This document shows, piece after piece, positions 43,403 to 56,479 of a DNA stretch of 64,000 nucleotides. The position numbers were made by a program, and so were the translations under genes. The DNA is taken from contig NZ_JAOVZT010000011.1 of assembly GCF_025716945.1 (NCBI RefSeq), forward strand, positions 1-64,000, given 5' to 3'. Every line of letters begins with the position of its first letter. Within the stretch, counting starts at the first letter, position 1. The stretch comes from Geodermatophilus sp. YIM 151500. GTDB lineage: Bacteria; Actinomycetota; Actinomycetes; Mycobacteriales; Geodermatophilaceae. Below the pieces are notes generated by a model, which was given only the letters and a program-made list of their open reading frames with translations, was not told the origin of the DNA and made no database searches.

Positions 43403-45763
43403 ATGACGGAGAACGCGCGCCGCCGGTCCACGATCCTCGCCAAGCTCGCCATGACGGTCGTCGTGGCGGGTGCGCTGCTGGCCGGCCTGCTGCTGCCCTG
43501 GGTCGGCGGGACGGGCATGGTGGCGCGCAACTCGGCGTCCCTGCTCGAGACCCTGCCGGAGGAGCTGACCGAGGCCACACCGGCCGGCAACACCCGCGTG
43601 CTGGCGGCCGACGGCTCGCTGATCACGAACTTCTACACGAACAACCGGTCGCCGGTGCCCAGCGACCAGATCGCCGACGTCATGAAGCAGGCGCTGGTCG
43701 ACATCGAGGACTCGCGCTTCTACGCGCACAACGGGCTCGACGTCCAGGGCACCATGCGCGCGCTCGCCACGAACCTGGCGGCGGGAGCGGTGCGCGAGGG
43801 CGGCTCCACCCTCACCCAGCAGCTCGTCAAGCAGACGCTGCTGCAGAGCGCCGACACCGCCGAGGAACGGCGGGCGGCGACCGAGCAGAACGTCGGTCGC
43901 AAGCTGCGCGAGGCGCGTCTGGCCCTGCGGCTGGAGGAGGAGTACTCGAAGGACGAGATCCTCACCCGCTACCTGAACCTCGTGTACTTCGGCCAGGGGG
44001 CCTACGGCGTCCAGGCCGCGGCGCAGCGCTACTTCAGCGTGAACGCCGCCGATCTCAGCCTGCCGCAGGCCGCCATGCTGGCCGGCCTGGCGCAGAGCCC
44101 GGCCAACGACGACCCCATCCTCAACCCGGAGAACGCGCAGGTCCGCCGCAACCAGGTGCTGCAGCGGATGCACGTGCTCGGCCACATCACCGACCAGGAG
44201 CTCGCCGACATCTCGGCCACCCCGGTCGAGGTCGCGCCGCAGCCTCCGGCGCAGAACGGCTGCATCGACGCCTCCACCGGCGGCTTCTTCTGCGCCTACG
44301 TGCGCGAGTACCTGATCGGGACGCTGGGCCTGACCGAGGGCGAGCTGGCGAACGGCGGGCTGACGGTGCAGACGACGCTGCGCCCCGACGTCCAGGCGGC
44401 CGGCGACCAGGCGGTGCTGAACACGCTGCCGATGGGCGACTCGCTGGCCGGTATGTACACCGTCGTCGAGCCGGGCACGGGCCACGTGCTGGCGATGAGC
44501 GTCAACCGGGAGTACGGCTGCTCCGACCCCGCGGTCTGCGAGTCGGTCGTGCTCAACGTGCGGGCGAGCCAGGGCTCCGGGTCGACCTACAAGGTGTTCA
44601 CCGCGGCGGCCGCGCTGGAACGGGGCTTCTCGCAGTACTACACGATCAGCACCGGCAACCGGTACACGTCGCGGGTCTACAAGAACGGCAGCCGCCCCTA
44701 CTCGGTCCCCAACGCCGGCAGCGGCTACCCGGGCACGTCGGACATGGAGCAGGCGCTGGTCATGTCCTCCAACACCTACTTCCTGGCGCTGGAGGACGCG
44801 CTCGGCAGCGTCGAGGGCCCGGTGCGCATGGCCGAGCGGATGGGCATGCGCTTCGACCAGCCCAACCAGACGCCGGCGGACCAGATCATCGACGAGAACC
44901 GGGGCTCGTTCACCTTCGGCGCCGAGCCGACCAGCCCGCTCGACCTCGCCAACGCCTACTCGACGCTGGCCGCCAACGGGACCCGCTGCGACCCGACGCC
45001 GGTCACCGCGGTGCTCGACCGGGACGGCGAGCCGCTGCAGAAGGACGGCCGGCCGCTGGTCGCCGACAACAGCTGCACACCCGGGTCGATCCCGCAGGGC
45101 GTGGCCACGACGCTGAACCAGATCCTGCGCAAGGACGTCGAGCCGGGCACGCCCGGGCAGACCGGCGCTCGCGCCTACGTGCCCGGTCACCAGATCGCCG
45201 GCAAGACCGGGACGACGCAGAGCCGCTACTCGGTCGCCTTCGTCGGCTACACGCCCGAGTACGCGGCCAGCGTGATGGTGCTCGACCCGAAGGAGGGCCG
45301 CGACGTCGGCAGCTTCGGCGGCGGCAAGGGCGCGACCATCTGGCACGACGCGATGGCACCGATCCTCGGCGGGCGGCCGATGGTGCCCTTCGCGGCCGCC
45401 GACCCCGTGGTGCAGAACGGCAACACCCGCGTCGTGCCGGACTGCCGGGCGCTCGACGAGTGCCGGCGCGCGCTGCAGGCCGCCGGACTGCGCTCCGCCG
45501 TCACCGAAGCCGGCGCCGACCAGCCACGGGGCACCGTCCTGGGGCTCTCGCCGGCCGCGGGCTCCCGGGTGTCGGCCGGGCAGGTGGTCACGATCCAGGT
45601 GAGCGGCGGCGGCTCCGATCCGGCCGCGCCGGACGGCGGCACCGGCGCCGGCGCCGGCGCCGGCGGGGACGGTGACGCCTCGGGCGACCGGCGCAACGGC
45701 GGCGGCGGCAACGGCGACCGCAACGGCGGCGGTGGCGGCGACCGGCGCAACGGCAACGACTGA
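43403..45763 (+). CDS. Class A penicillin-binding protein (PonA2 type)
   Basis: A 786-residue bifunctional peptidoglycan synthase. Transmembrane anchor about 13-34; glycosyltransferase with E102 in DIEDSRFYAHNG, GGSTLTQQLVKQ, and the RKLREARLALRLEEEYSKDE region; transpeptidase with S394-T-Y-K397, SSN 455-457 and K601-T-G. One PASTA-like domain follows (about 680-740), then a Gly/Asn/Arg tail. It corresponds to M. tuberculosis PonA2. The ATG lacks a Shine-Dalgarno and TACTCT (43389-43394) ends 8 nt upstream (leaderless). The whiB gene found between here and the ArsA pair in mycobacteria is absent. Confidence 0.95.
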   Translation: MTENARRRSTILAKLAMTVVVAGALLAGLLLPWVGGTGMVARNSASLLETLPEELTEATPAGNTRVLAADGSLITNFYTNNRSPVPSDQIADVMKQALVDIEDSRFYAHNGLDVQGTMRALATNLAAGAVREGGSTLTQQLVKQTLLQSADTAEERRAATEQNVGRKLREARLALRLEEEYSKDEILTRYLNLVYFGQGAYGVQAAAQRYFSVNAADLSLPQAAMLAGLAQSPANDDPILNPENAQVRRNQVLQRMHVLGHITDQELADISATPVEVAPQPPAQNGCIDASTGGFFCAYVREYLIGTLGLTEGELANGGLTVQTTLRPDVQAAGDQAVLNTLPMGDSLAGMYTVVEPGTGHVLAMSVNREYGCSDPAVCESVVLNVRASQGSGSTYKVFTAAAALERGFSQYYTISTGNRYTSRVYKNGSRPYSVPNAGSGYPGTSDMEQALVMSSNTYFLALEDALGSVEGPVRMAERMGMRFDQPNQTPADQIIDENRGSFTFGAEPTSPLDLANAYSTLAANGTRCDPTPVTAVLDRDGEPLQKDGRPLVADNSCTPGSIPQGVATTLNQILRKDVEPGTPGQTGARAYVPGHQIAGKTGTTQSRYSVAFVGYTPEYAASVMVLDPKEGRDVGSFGGGKGATIWHDAMAPILGGRPMVPFAAADPVVQNGNTRVVPDCRALDECRRALQAAGLRSAVTEAGADQPRGTVLGLSPAAGSRVSAGQVVTIQVSGGGSDPAAPDGGTGAGAGAGGDGDASGDRRNGGGGNGDRNGGGGGDRRNGND

Positions 45764-45765
45764 CC

Positions 45766-45829
45766 CGAGCGGAGTGGATCCGTGCGGGTGACCGCCATGC
45801 GGGTGGCCGCCACGGATCCACTCCGCTCG
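45766..45829. terminator. Bidirectional hairpin between convergent PBP and GatB/YqeY genes
   Basis: A 19-bp perfect stem starts CGAGCGGAGTGGATCCGTG (45766-45784) and ends with its complement (45811-45829), extended by TGACCC/GGGTCA with a 2-nt bulge so that it reaches the stop codon region on both sides. The loop is two imperfect 15-nt direct repeats (TGCGGGTGACCGCCA type). It is related to the hairpin at 29745. Confidence 0.85.
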
Positions 45830-45833
45830 CGGG

Positions 45834-46286
45834 TCAGCTCAGCTGGCGACGTACCTCGGCCGCCACGCGGGAGCCCTCCGCCCGCCCGGCCACCGCACCG
45901 GTCGCCGCGCCCATGACGCGGCCCATGTCCTTCATCCCGGTGGCGCCGGTGCGCGTGACGACATCGGCGACCAGCGCGGCGAGGTCGGCGTCGTCCAGCT
46001 GCGCCGGCAGGTAACCGGCCAGCACGTCGCCCTCCGCGCGCTCGCGCTCGGCCTGCTCGCTGCGGCCCGCCTCGGCGAAGGCCTCCGCGGCCTCCCGGCG
46101 CTTCTTCGCCTCGCGCCGCACGACGGCCTGCACCTCGTCGTCGGTTAGCGTACGGGCCTCCTTGCCGGACACCTCCTCGGCGCTCACCGCGGCCAGCACC
46201 ATGCGCAGGGTCGCGGTGCGCAGCTCGTCGCGGGCCTTCATCGCGGTGGTCAGGTCGTCGCGCAGACGGTCCTTCAGGTCGGGCAC
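45834..46286 (-). CDS. GatB/YqeY domain protein
   Basis: A 150-residue helical protein: LKDRLRDDLTTAMKARDELRTATLRMVLAAV, then an acidic/basic helix RREAKKRREAAEAF and the C-terminal MKDMGRVMGAA motif. The domain also ends GatB (tRNA-dependent amidotransferase), but stand-alone YqeY has no established role. GTG 46286. Corresponds to M. tuberculosis Rv3688c. Divergent from the metallophosphoesterase gene. Confidence 0.92.
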   Translation of the reverse strand: MPDLKDRLRDDLTTAMKARDELRTATLRMVLAAVSAEEVSGKEARTLTDDEVQAVVRREAKKRREAAEAFAEAGRSEQAERERAEGDVLAGYLPAQLDDADLAALVADVVTRTGATGMKDMGRVMGAATGAVAGRAEGSRVAAEVRRQLS

Positions 46287-46337
46287 CCGGTCAGCCTGGC
46301 ACGGCCGCCGGTCCGGCGGACCGTAGGGTGGGCAACC

Positions 46338-47249
46338 GTGCGCTGGTACACCGCCCTGCCCTCGGCCGCCCTCCTGACCGGCGGGGCCGTCACGGGGTAC
46401 GCGAGCCTGTACGAGCGCACCCGGTGGACGCTGCGCCGCGTCGACGTCCCCGTACTCGCCCCCGGGTCCGCGCCGCTCACCGTGCTGCACGTGTCCGACC
46501 TGCACATGACCGCGGGGCAGACCGGCAAGCAGGAGTGGGTGGCCGGGCTGGCGGCGCTCGAGCCGGACCTGGTGGTCGACACCGGCGACAACCTGGCCGG
46601 GCACGACGCCGTCCCCGCGACGCTGCGTGCCCTCGACCCGCTGCTCGACCGGCCCGGCGCGTTCGTGTTGGCCAGCAACGACTACTACGCGCCCCGGCCG
46701 AAGAACCCGCTCAAGTACTTCAAGCGGAACCACGAGCGGGTGCACGGCGACCCGCTGCCGTGGACCGACCTGCGCGACGGGCTGCTCTCCCGCGGCTGGC
46801 TGGACCTCACCAACCAGCGCGGCGAGCTGGTCGTCGGCGGACGGCGGATCGTGTTCGCCGGCGTCGACGACTCCCACCTCGGGCTCGACCGCTACGACCG
46901 GGTGGCCGGCCCCGCCGACCCGGCCGCCGACATCCGCATCGGGCTGGCCCACTCCCCCGAACCCCGGGTGCTCGACCGGTTCGCCGCCGACGGCTACGAC
47001 CTGCTGCTCTGCGGGCACACCCACGGCGGGCAGCTGCGCGTCCCCGGTTTCGGGGCGCTGGTCACCAACTGCGGCATCGACCGGGCCCGTGTCCGGTGGC
47101 TGCACCGCTGGGCCGCCCCGTCGCCGGGCTCGCCGGCGGGCACCTGGCTGCACGTGTCCGCCGGCCTGGGCACCAGCCCGTACGCGCCGGTCCGCTTCGC
47201 CTGCCCGCCCGAGGCGACGCTGCTCACGCTGACCGCTCGGGAGGCCTGA
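46338..47249 (+). CDS. Membrane-anchored metallophosphoesterase
   Basis: A 303-residue calcineurin-type phosphoesterase with an N-terminal hydrophobic segment. Metal motifs are HVSDLHM, DTGDNL, SNDYY (in place of GNHD) and GHTHGGQ. It corresponds to Rv3683, which also follows the PBP in mycobacteria. Substrate unknown. GTG 46338 has no Shine-Dalgarno but TAGGGT (46324-46329) ends 8 nt before it (leaderless). Confidence 0.93.
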   Translation: MRWYTALPSAALLTGGAVTGYASLYERTRWTLRRVDVPVLAPGSAPLTVLHVSDLHMTAGQTGKQEWVAGLAALEPDLVVDTGDNLAGHDAVPATLRALDPLLDRPGAFVLASNDYYAPRPKNPLKYFKRNHERVHGDPLPWTDLRDGLLSRGWLDLTNQRGELVVGGRRIVFAGVDDSHLGLDRYDRVAGPADPAADIRIGLAHSPEPRVLDRFAADGYDLLLCGHTHGGQLRVPGFGALVTNCGIDRARVRWLHRWAAPSPGSPAGTWLHVSAGLGTSPYAPVRFACPPEATLLTLTAREA

Positions 47250-47271
47250 CCGCAGCCGCCGGGCGGTCGGC

Positions 47272-47277
47272 TAGACT
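47272..47277 (+). promoter_or_regulatory. -10 element of tRNA-Pro
   Basis: TAGACT ends 12 nt before the tRNA 5' end. The -35 region is not obvious. Confidence 0.45.
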
Positions 47278-47289
47278 CGTCCGGCACCC

Positions 47290-47363
47290 CGGGGTGTGGC
47301 GCAGCTTGGTAGCGCGCGTCGTTCGGGACGACGAGGCCGCAGGTTCAAATCCTGTCACCCCGA
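47290..47363 (+). tRNA. tRNA-Pro (CGG)
   Basis: A 74-nt cloverleaf. Acceptor CGGGGTG pairs with CACCCCG; the D-arm is GCGCAGCTTGGTAGCGC; the anticodon stem CGTCG/CGACG encloses TTCGGGA with anticodon CGG; the T-arm is GCAGG-TTCAAAT-CCTGT. A73 is the discriminator. CCA is not encoded. Confidence 0.97.
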
Positions 47364-47368
47364 CCCCG

Positions 47369-47400
47369 CTCAGGGGCCGCCGGAACCGGCGGCCCCTGAG
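47369..47400 (+). terminator. Terminator hairpin after tRNA-Pro
   Basis: CTCAGGGGCCGCCGG (47369-47383) and CCGGCGGCCCCTGAG (47386-47400) form a perfect 15-bp stem, 5 nt after the tRNA, without a U-tract. Confidence 0.85.
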
Positions 47401-47453
47401 TCGTCCCGGGGGTGCGTCGAGACCGGCACCGGCCCGGGGGATGATGGCCCGCG

Positions 47454-49370
47454 ATGACTGCGCAGCCCGCCCCGTCCCCGTCCGACACCGTGGCGGGGGC
47501 CGCCCCGCTGTCGGCCGCTCCGCCGCCCGCCCTCCCGCCCGAGGTCACCGCCCGCTGGCAGGCCCGCTTCCGGGCGCCGCGGGTGTCGCTTCCGGAGTGG
47601 GCCCACGACGCGCCGCACCGCTGCCTCTACACCTCCGACGTCAGCGGCGTCGTGGAGCAGTACGCCTGGGACCGGGAGACCGGTGAGCACCGCCGGGTCA
47701 CCGACCGGCCCAACGGCACCCTGGTCGGCACGCTGAGCCCGGACGGCGGGACGATCTGGTGGTTCGCCGACAGCGACGGGGACGAGTTCGGCGTCTGGCG
47801 CACCCAGCCGTTCACCGGCGGTGACGACGTCGTCGCGGTGCCGGAGGTGGAGCCCGCCTATCCGGCCGGCCTGGAGATCGGGCGCTCGCTGGTGGCGATC
47901 GGCCGGTCCACCGACGACGGCAGCGAGCTGTGGTTGGCGCCGTCCGGCGACCGGCCGCGGGTGTTCTACCGGCACCCGGACCCCGCGTCGGTGGACGCGC
48001 TCACCCGCGACGACGAGCTGGTCGTGCTGTCGCACTCCGAGCACGGCGACCCGCGGTACCCGGCGCTGCGCGTGCTGCGCACGACGCACACCACCCTGGA
48101 CGCGCCGGCCGTCGTGGCCGAGAAGTGGGACGGCGAGGGCCGCGGCCTGCACGCCCTGGAGTTCGGCCCGCTGCCCGACGACCGGCGGTTGCTCGTCGGG
48201 CACGAGCGGCGCGGCCGCGAGGAGCTGCTGGTCTGGGACGTCGCGGCCGACACCGAGCAGGAGATCGTCCTGGACCTGCCCGGGGACGTCACCGCCGGCT
48301 GGTACCCCGACGGCTCGGCGCTGCTGGTCGGGCACGACCACGCCGCCCGCACCGAGTTGTACCGCTACGACCTGGGCACCGGTGCCCTGGAGAAGCTGGA
48401 CACCCCGCCCGGCGTCGTCCGGGGTGCCACGGCACGGCCCGACGGCACGGTGGAGCTGGCCTGGTCGTCGTCGGTGGAGCCGCCGGTCATCCGGCGCGCC
48501 GACGGGCCGGTGGTGCTGTCGGTGAGCGACACCGCGCCGCCGGCGGCCTACCCGGTCGAGGACCGCTGGGTGCCCGGTCCCGGCGGCTCCGTGCACGCGC
48601 TGCTGGTCCGGCCGGCCACGGGCGGGCGGGGAGGTGCACCGCCGTACGCGACGGCCTTCCTCGTGCACGGCGGACCGGAGGCGGCCGACGACGACTCCTA
48701 CCGCGCCCGCCGGGCTGCCTACGTCGACGCGGGCTACGCCGTGGTGCACGTGAACTACCGCGGCTCGACCGGCTACGGCAGCGCCTGGCGCGACGCCCTG
48801 ACCGGCCGGCCGGGTCTCACCGAGCTGGAGGACGTCGGCGCCGTGTACGACGCGCTGGTCGCCGAGGGTGTCGTCGACCCGCAGCGGGCGCTGCTGTCGG
48901 GCGGCTCCTGGGGTGGGTTCCTGACCCTGCTGGGCCTGGGCACCCAGCCGGAGCGGTGGGCGGCCGGCATCGCCGAGGTGCCGGTGGCCGACTACCTGGC
49001 CGCCTACGAGGACGAGATGGAGGGCCTGCGGGCCTACGACCGGGCGCTGTTCGGGGGCTCACCGGACGAGGTCCACGACGTCTACGTCCGTTCCTCGCCG
49101 CTGACCTACGTCGACGCGGTCGCCGCGCCGGTGCTCGTGGTCGCCGGGGCGAACGATCCGCGCTGCCCGATCCGGCAGATCGAGAACTACCTGACCGCGC
49201 TGACCGAGCACGGCAAGCCGCACGAGGTGTACCGCTTCGACGCGGGCCACGGCTCGCTGGTCATCGAGGAGACCATCCGCCAGGTCGAGGCCGCCCTGTC
49301 GTTCGCCCTCCGACACTGTCCGCCTACCGGCGGGCACCCGCGGCCAGGAGCCGCTCCCCCGGTGAGCTGA
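47454..49370 (+). CDS. S9-family prolyl oligopeptidase
   Basis: A 638-residue peptidase. An N-terminal beta-propeller (about 50-370, repeats such as GTLSPDGGTIWWF and AGWYPDGSALLV) caps a C-terminal alpha/beta hydrolase with VHGGPEA, the nucleophile elbow GGSWGGF, the acid in AGANDPRCP and His in DAGHGSL. Probably a cytoplasmic acylaminoacyl- or oligopeptidase. The gene converges on asd with a hairpin between. Confidence 0.94.
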   Translation: MTAQPAPSPSDTVAGAAPLSAAPPPALPPEVTARWQARFRAPRVSLPEWAHDAPHRCLYTSDVSGVVEQYAWDRETGEHRRVTDRPNGTLVGTLSPDGGTIWWFADSDGDEFGVWRTQPFTGGDDVVAVPEVEPAYPAGLEIGRSLVAIGRSTDDGSELWLAPSGDRPRVFYRHPDPASVDALTRDDELVVLSHSEHGDPRYPALRVLRTTHTTLDAPAVVAEKWDGEGRGLHALEFGPLPDDRRLLVGHERRGREELLVWDVAADTEQEIVLDLPGDVTAGWYPDGSALLVGHDHAARTELYRYDLGTGALEKLDTPPGVVRGATARPDGTVELAWSSSVEPPVIRRADGPVVLSVSDTAPPAAYPVEDRWVPGPGGSVHALLVRPATGGRGGAPPYATAFLVHGGPEAADDDSYRARRAAYVDAGYAVVHVNYRGSTGYGSAWRDALTGRPGLTELEDVGAVYDALVAEGVVDPQRALLSGGSWGGFLTLLGLGTQPERWAAGIAEVPVADYLAAYEDEMEGLRAYDRALFGGSPDEVHDVYVRSSPLTYVDAVAAPVLVVAGANDPRCPIRQIENYLTALTEHGKPHEVYRFDAGHGSLVIEETIRQVEAALSFALRHCPPTGGHPRPGAAPPVS

Positions 49371-49392
49371 GCCGCTGCGCGGCTGTCCCGCG

Positions 49393-49409
49393 GGAGGCCT
49401 CCGGCCTCC
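49393..49409. terminator. Hairpin between convergent peptidase and asd genes
   Basis: GGAGGCC (49393-49399) and GGCCTCC (49403-49409) are perfect arms with a 3-nt loop in the 62-nt convergent gap. Confidence 0.5.
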
Positions 49410-49432
49410 GCGCCGGCCACCACAGGCGGTGG

Positions 49433-51756
<2,324 letters not shown>

Positions 51757-51830
51757 GGGTGCACAGGCTACCGAGGCGGCCCGGCGCCCTCGTGGTTGCG
51801 TCCGGCCGCCGCGGCGGCTGTGATCTCCCG

Positions 51831-53423
51831 GTGGACTCCCCCGCCGACTGGCTGCTGACCGCCGAGGAGCGGGGCAACCCGGCGACGCGGCTGCCGGCCT
51901 GGACCGAGGGCAACCTCGTCGAGCCGCTGGTGCACGGCAGCACGTACTTCGACCGGCTGGTCCAGGCGGTGGAGGCGCTCGACGCCGGGGACCACCTGTT
52001 CTTCACCGACTGGCGCGGCGATCCGGACGAGCGGCTGCGGCCCGAGGGTCCCAGCGTGGCGCAGCTGCTCACCGAGGCGGTTCGCCGGGGGGTGTGCGTC
52101 CGCGGGCTGGTGTGGCGCTCGCACTGGGACGGGCTGTCGTTCAGCAAGGAGGAGAACCGGGCGCTCGACCGCGAGGTCGAGCACGGCGGCGGGGAGGTGA
52201 TCCTCGACCAGCGGGTGCGGCGCAACGGGAGCCACCACCAGAAGCTCGTCGTCCTGCGCCACGACCAGGACCCGACCCGGGACGTCGCCTTCGTCGGCGG
52301 CATCGACCTCTGCCACGGACGGCGGGACGACGCCGACCACGCCGGTGACCCGCAGCCGCTGCCCATGTCCTCGGTGTACGGCCCCCGACCACCGTGGCAC
52401 GACGTGCAGCTGCAGATCCGCGGGCCGGCCGTCGGGGTCCTCGACACCGTCTTCCGCGAGCGGTGGGACGACCCGACCAACGCCGACGTGCACAACCCGC
52501 TGGCCTGGGTGCGGGACCGGCTGCGGGGCGCCCGCCTGGAGCCCGACCCGCTGCCGCCGCAACTGCCACCTCCACCGGCGTGCGGACCGCACGTCGTGCA
52601 GAACCTGCGCACCTATCCCGCGATCCACCCGCCGTACGACTTCGCGCCGCTCGGCGAGCGGTCGGTGGCCCGCGGTTACTCGAAGGCCGTGCAGCGGGCG
52701 CGGCGGCTGATCTACCTGGAGGACCAGTACCTGTGGTCGTCCGAGGTCGCCCGGCTGTTCGCCGGGTCGCTGGAGGCCAACCCCGACCTGCACCTGGTCG
52801 TCGTGGTGCCGCGGGTGCCCGAGCAGGAGGGCGCGATCTCGGAGCGGCCGCAGTACATCGGCCGCTGGCAGGCGCTGCAGCTGTGCGAGCGGGCCGGCCG
52901 CGGCCGGGTGCACGTCTACGACGTCGAGAACGCCGCCGGCACGCCGGTGTACGTGCACGCCAAGGTCTGCGTCGTCGACGACGTGTGGCTCAGCGTCGGC
53001 AGCGACAACTTCAACCGCCGGTCGTGGACGCACGACAGCGAGCTGTCCAGCGCCGTGCTGGACACGACCCGCGACCCGCGGGAGCCGCGCGACCCCGGCG
53101 GGCGCGGCGACGGCGCCCGGGTGCTCGCCCGCGACCTGCGGTTGCGGCTCGCCCGCGAGCACCTCGACCGAGCCGCCGACGGCAGCGAGGACGCCGACCT
53201 GATCGACCCCGATTCCTTCGTCACCGCGCTGCAGCGCAGCGCGGACGCCCTGCAGGCCTGGCACGACGGCGGCCGCGCGGGACCCCGGCCGCCAGGGCGG
53301 CTGCGGCCGCACCGCGCCGAACGGGTGGCCTGGCCCACCCGGCTCTGGGCCACCCCCGTCTACCGGCTGATGGTCGACCCGGACGGCCGCCCGATCCGGC
53401 TCCGGCTCCGGCACACCTTCTGA
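51831..53423 (+). CDS. Phospholipase D/cardiolipin-synthase-like protein
   Basis: About 530 residues with two HKD motifs: [11 protein letters not shown] (first half) with [13 protein letters not shown] after it, and [23 protein letters not shown] (second half). No clear signal peptide or membrane segments, so it differs from classical cardiolipin synthases and may be a soluble phospholipase D. The start is uncertain; GTG 51831 precedes the first conserved part, while in-frame GTG 51759 is nearly on top of the divergent lysC start. It stands between lysC and leuA, which are adjacent in mycobacteria. Confidence 0.88.
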   Translation: MDSPADWLLTAEERGNPATRLPAWTEGNLVEPLVHGSTYFDRLVQAVEALDAGDHLFFTDWRGDPDERLRPEGPSVAQLLTEAVRRGVCVRGLVWRSHWDGLSFSKEENRALDREVEHGGGEVILDQRVRRNGSHHQKLVVLRHDQDPTRDVAFVGGIDLCHGRRDDADHAGDPQPLPMSSVYGPRPPWHDVQLQIRGPAVGVLDTVFRERWDDPTNADVHNPLAWVRDRLRGARLEPDPLPPQLPPPPACGPHVVQNLRTYPAIHPPYDFAPLGERSVARGYSKAVQRARRLIYLEDQYLWSSEVARLFAGSLEANPDLHLVVVVPRVPEQEGAISERPQYIGRWQALQLCERAGRGRVHVYDVENAAGTPVYVHAKVCVVDDVWLSVGSDNFNRRSWTHDSELSSAVLDTTRDPREPRDPGGRGDGARVLARDLRLRLAREHLDRAADGSEDADLIDPDSFVTALQRSADALQAWHDGGRAGPRPPGRLRPHRAERVAWPTRLWATPVYRLMVDPDGRPIRLRLRHTF

Positions 53424-53454
53424 CCGACGGGCGCCCCCCGGGACCCGGCGCGGG

Positions 53455-53740
53455 ATGAGCGTCGATCTCCTGGCCCGTACGGCCGCCGCGGCCGGGCTCC
53501 GGCTGGCACTGCTCGACGGCGACGGCGTCGAGGTGCGTCCCATGGCTGGCGACGCCGTCCGCGGCCGGGACGCGCGCCGGGCCGCCGCCGGGGACCCACC
53601 CGGCGACCACCAGCTGCCGCGGCCCGGCGTCGGACCCGGGGTGGGTCCGTGACTGCCCGCCCGGCTGCGACGAGCTGGAGGACTGGCAGGGGCCGCCGAA
53701 GCACACCGACGCCTGCCCGTGCCGCTGCGATCCGTGCTGA
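53455..53740 (+). pseudogene. Broken small gene: TubC-like N-terminus and Cys-rich C-terminus in different frames
   Basis: Frame 1 from ATG 53455 starts MSVDLLARTAAAAGLRLALL and DGDGVEVRP, then becomes compositionally odd and stops at 53652. Just before that, frame 2 (without a start codon) reads WVRDCPPGCDELEDWQ and TDACPCRCDPC and stops at 53738-53740, which looks like a genuine Cys-rich protein end. A frameshift near the middle of an older small gene explains both; the start and end resemble TubC-docking-like and zinc-ribbon-like sequences respectively. This is inferred from coding character only. Confidence 0.4.
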
Positions 53741-53748
53741 TCCACTGC

Positions 53749-53827
53749 TACGGTGAGGGCGTGCGTGGCGGCCTCCTGCTTACCCGCCGCGGCGAGGCCC
53801 TCTCCTAGGTCGGCCCCCTCGCCGCGG
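53749..53827 (+). promoter_or_regulatory. leuA leader: promoter, leader peptide and attenuator
   Basis: TACGGT (53749-53754) ends 6 nt before GTG 53761. The 15-residue leader MRGGLLLTRRGEALS (53761-53808) has three consecutive Leu codons CTC CTG CTT, the last being rare in this DNA. CCGCGGCGAGG (53787-53797), inside the leader frame, pairs perfectly with CCTCGCCGCGG (53817-53827) downstream. A ribosome stalled on the Leu codons would alter this stem, as in classical leucine attenuation. Confidence 0.8.
53761..53808 (+). CDS. leuA leader peptide
   Basis: Fifteen codons, MRGGLLLTRRGEALS, read from GTG 53761, probably on a leaderless transcript. The Leu-Leu-Leu run makes translation speed depend on charged tRNA-Leu. 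Similar leaders with Leu runs and a TRR segment precede leuA in other actinobacteria (from memory). Confidence 0.75.
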   Translation: MRGGLLLTRRGEALS

Positions 53828-53854
53828 GGAACGCGCGTACCCGGCGCCTGCTGA

Positions 53855-55666
<1,812 letters not shown>

Positions 55667-55694
55667 GGGCGCGACGGCACGGCAGGATGCGGCC

Positions 55695-56435
55695 GTGGTC
55701 GCTCGACTGACGCCGTACCTGGCCGTCCGCGACGCCCGGGGGGCGATCGCCTGGTACGCCGAGGCGCTCGGCGCCCGCCAGGTCGGCGATCCGGTCGTGA
55801 TGGACGACGACCGGATCGGCCACGCCGAACTCGACGTCGGCGGTGCCACCGTCTACCTCGCCGACGAGTGGCCCGAACTCGGCCTGGCCGGTCCGGAGGG
55901 AGGCCGGACGGCGGTGTCGCTGCACCTCACGGTCGCCGACGTCGACGACGCGGTGGACCGTGCCGCGAGCGCCGGCGCGACCGTCGAACGCCCGCCCACG
56001 GATGCGCCGTACGGGCGCACCGGCGTCGTCCTCGACCCCTTCGGGCACCGGTGGATGCTGCAGTCCACCCCCCGCGCGGGCACGGCCGTCGCCGGCGCCC
56101 GGCCCGGCGACACGGTGCACCTCACCCTCCGGGTGCCCGACGGCGCCCGGGCCCGCGACTTCTACGAGGCGGTGCTCGGCTGGTCGATGTCGCCCGGGCG
56201 GGTCGAGGACGCCTGGCAGGACGCCACCGTCAGCCCCGTGGTCGGCATCCACGGCGGCCACCGGGAGGACCCCGCCGCCGTGCCGGTGTACGCCGTGGAC
56301 GACGTCGAGGTCGCCGTGGCCGCCGTGCGCACCGCGGGCGGGCGGGCCGGCGAGCTCGAGCGGCAGTCGTACGGCCGGTCGGCGCTGTGCCGCGACGACC
56401 AGGGCCTGCCGTTCTGGCTGGTCCAGCTGGACTGA
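55695..56435 (+). CDS. VOC-family protein with two glyoxalase-like domains
   Basis: A 246-residue protein with two VOC modules: LTPYLAVRDARGAIAWYAEALGA ... GVVLDPFGHRWMLQ, and [23 protein letters not shown] ... LCRDDQGLPFWLVQLD. The first contains the HRW end typical of PhnB/YdfO relatives. Function unknown. It converges on mrpG. Confidence 0.88.
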   Translation: MVARLTPYLAVRDARGAIAWYAEALGARQVGDPVVMDDDRIGHAELDVGGATVYLADEWPELGLAGPEGGRTAVSLHLTVADVDDAVDRAASAGATVERPPTDAPYGRTGVVLDPFGHRWMLQSTPRAGTAVAGARPGDTVHLTLRVPDGARARDFYEAVLGWSMSPGRVEDAWQDATVSPVVGIHGGHREDPAAVPVYAVDDVEVAVAAVRTAGGRAGELERQSYGRSALCRDDQGLPFWLVQLD

Positions 56436-56439
56436 GAAG

Positions 56440-56479
56440 GGCTCCGTCCCTCTCACCCCTCGCGGGCTCGGGACGAGCC
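56440..56479 (-). repeat. Dispersed hairpin element overlapping the mrpG 3' end
   Basis: GGCTCCGTCCC and GGGACGAGCC form imperfect arms. On the minus strand the interior reads GAGCCCGCGAGGGGTGAGAG, related to the core of the 33.5-kb repeats. The mrpG stop codon lies inside it, so the element supplies the last residues (SRAREG) of MrpG. Confidence 0.5.

Noticed and set aside
47440-47445. GATGAT as a leaderless -10 for the S9 peptidase
   Set aside because: It does not fit TANNNT and could not be supported; excluded from the leaderless set.
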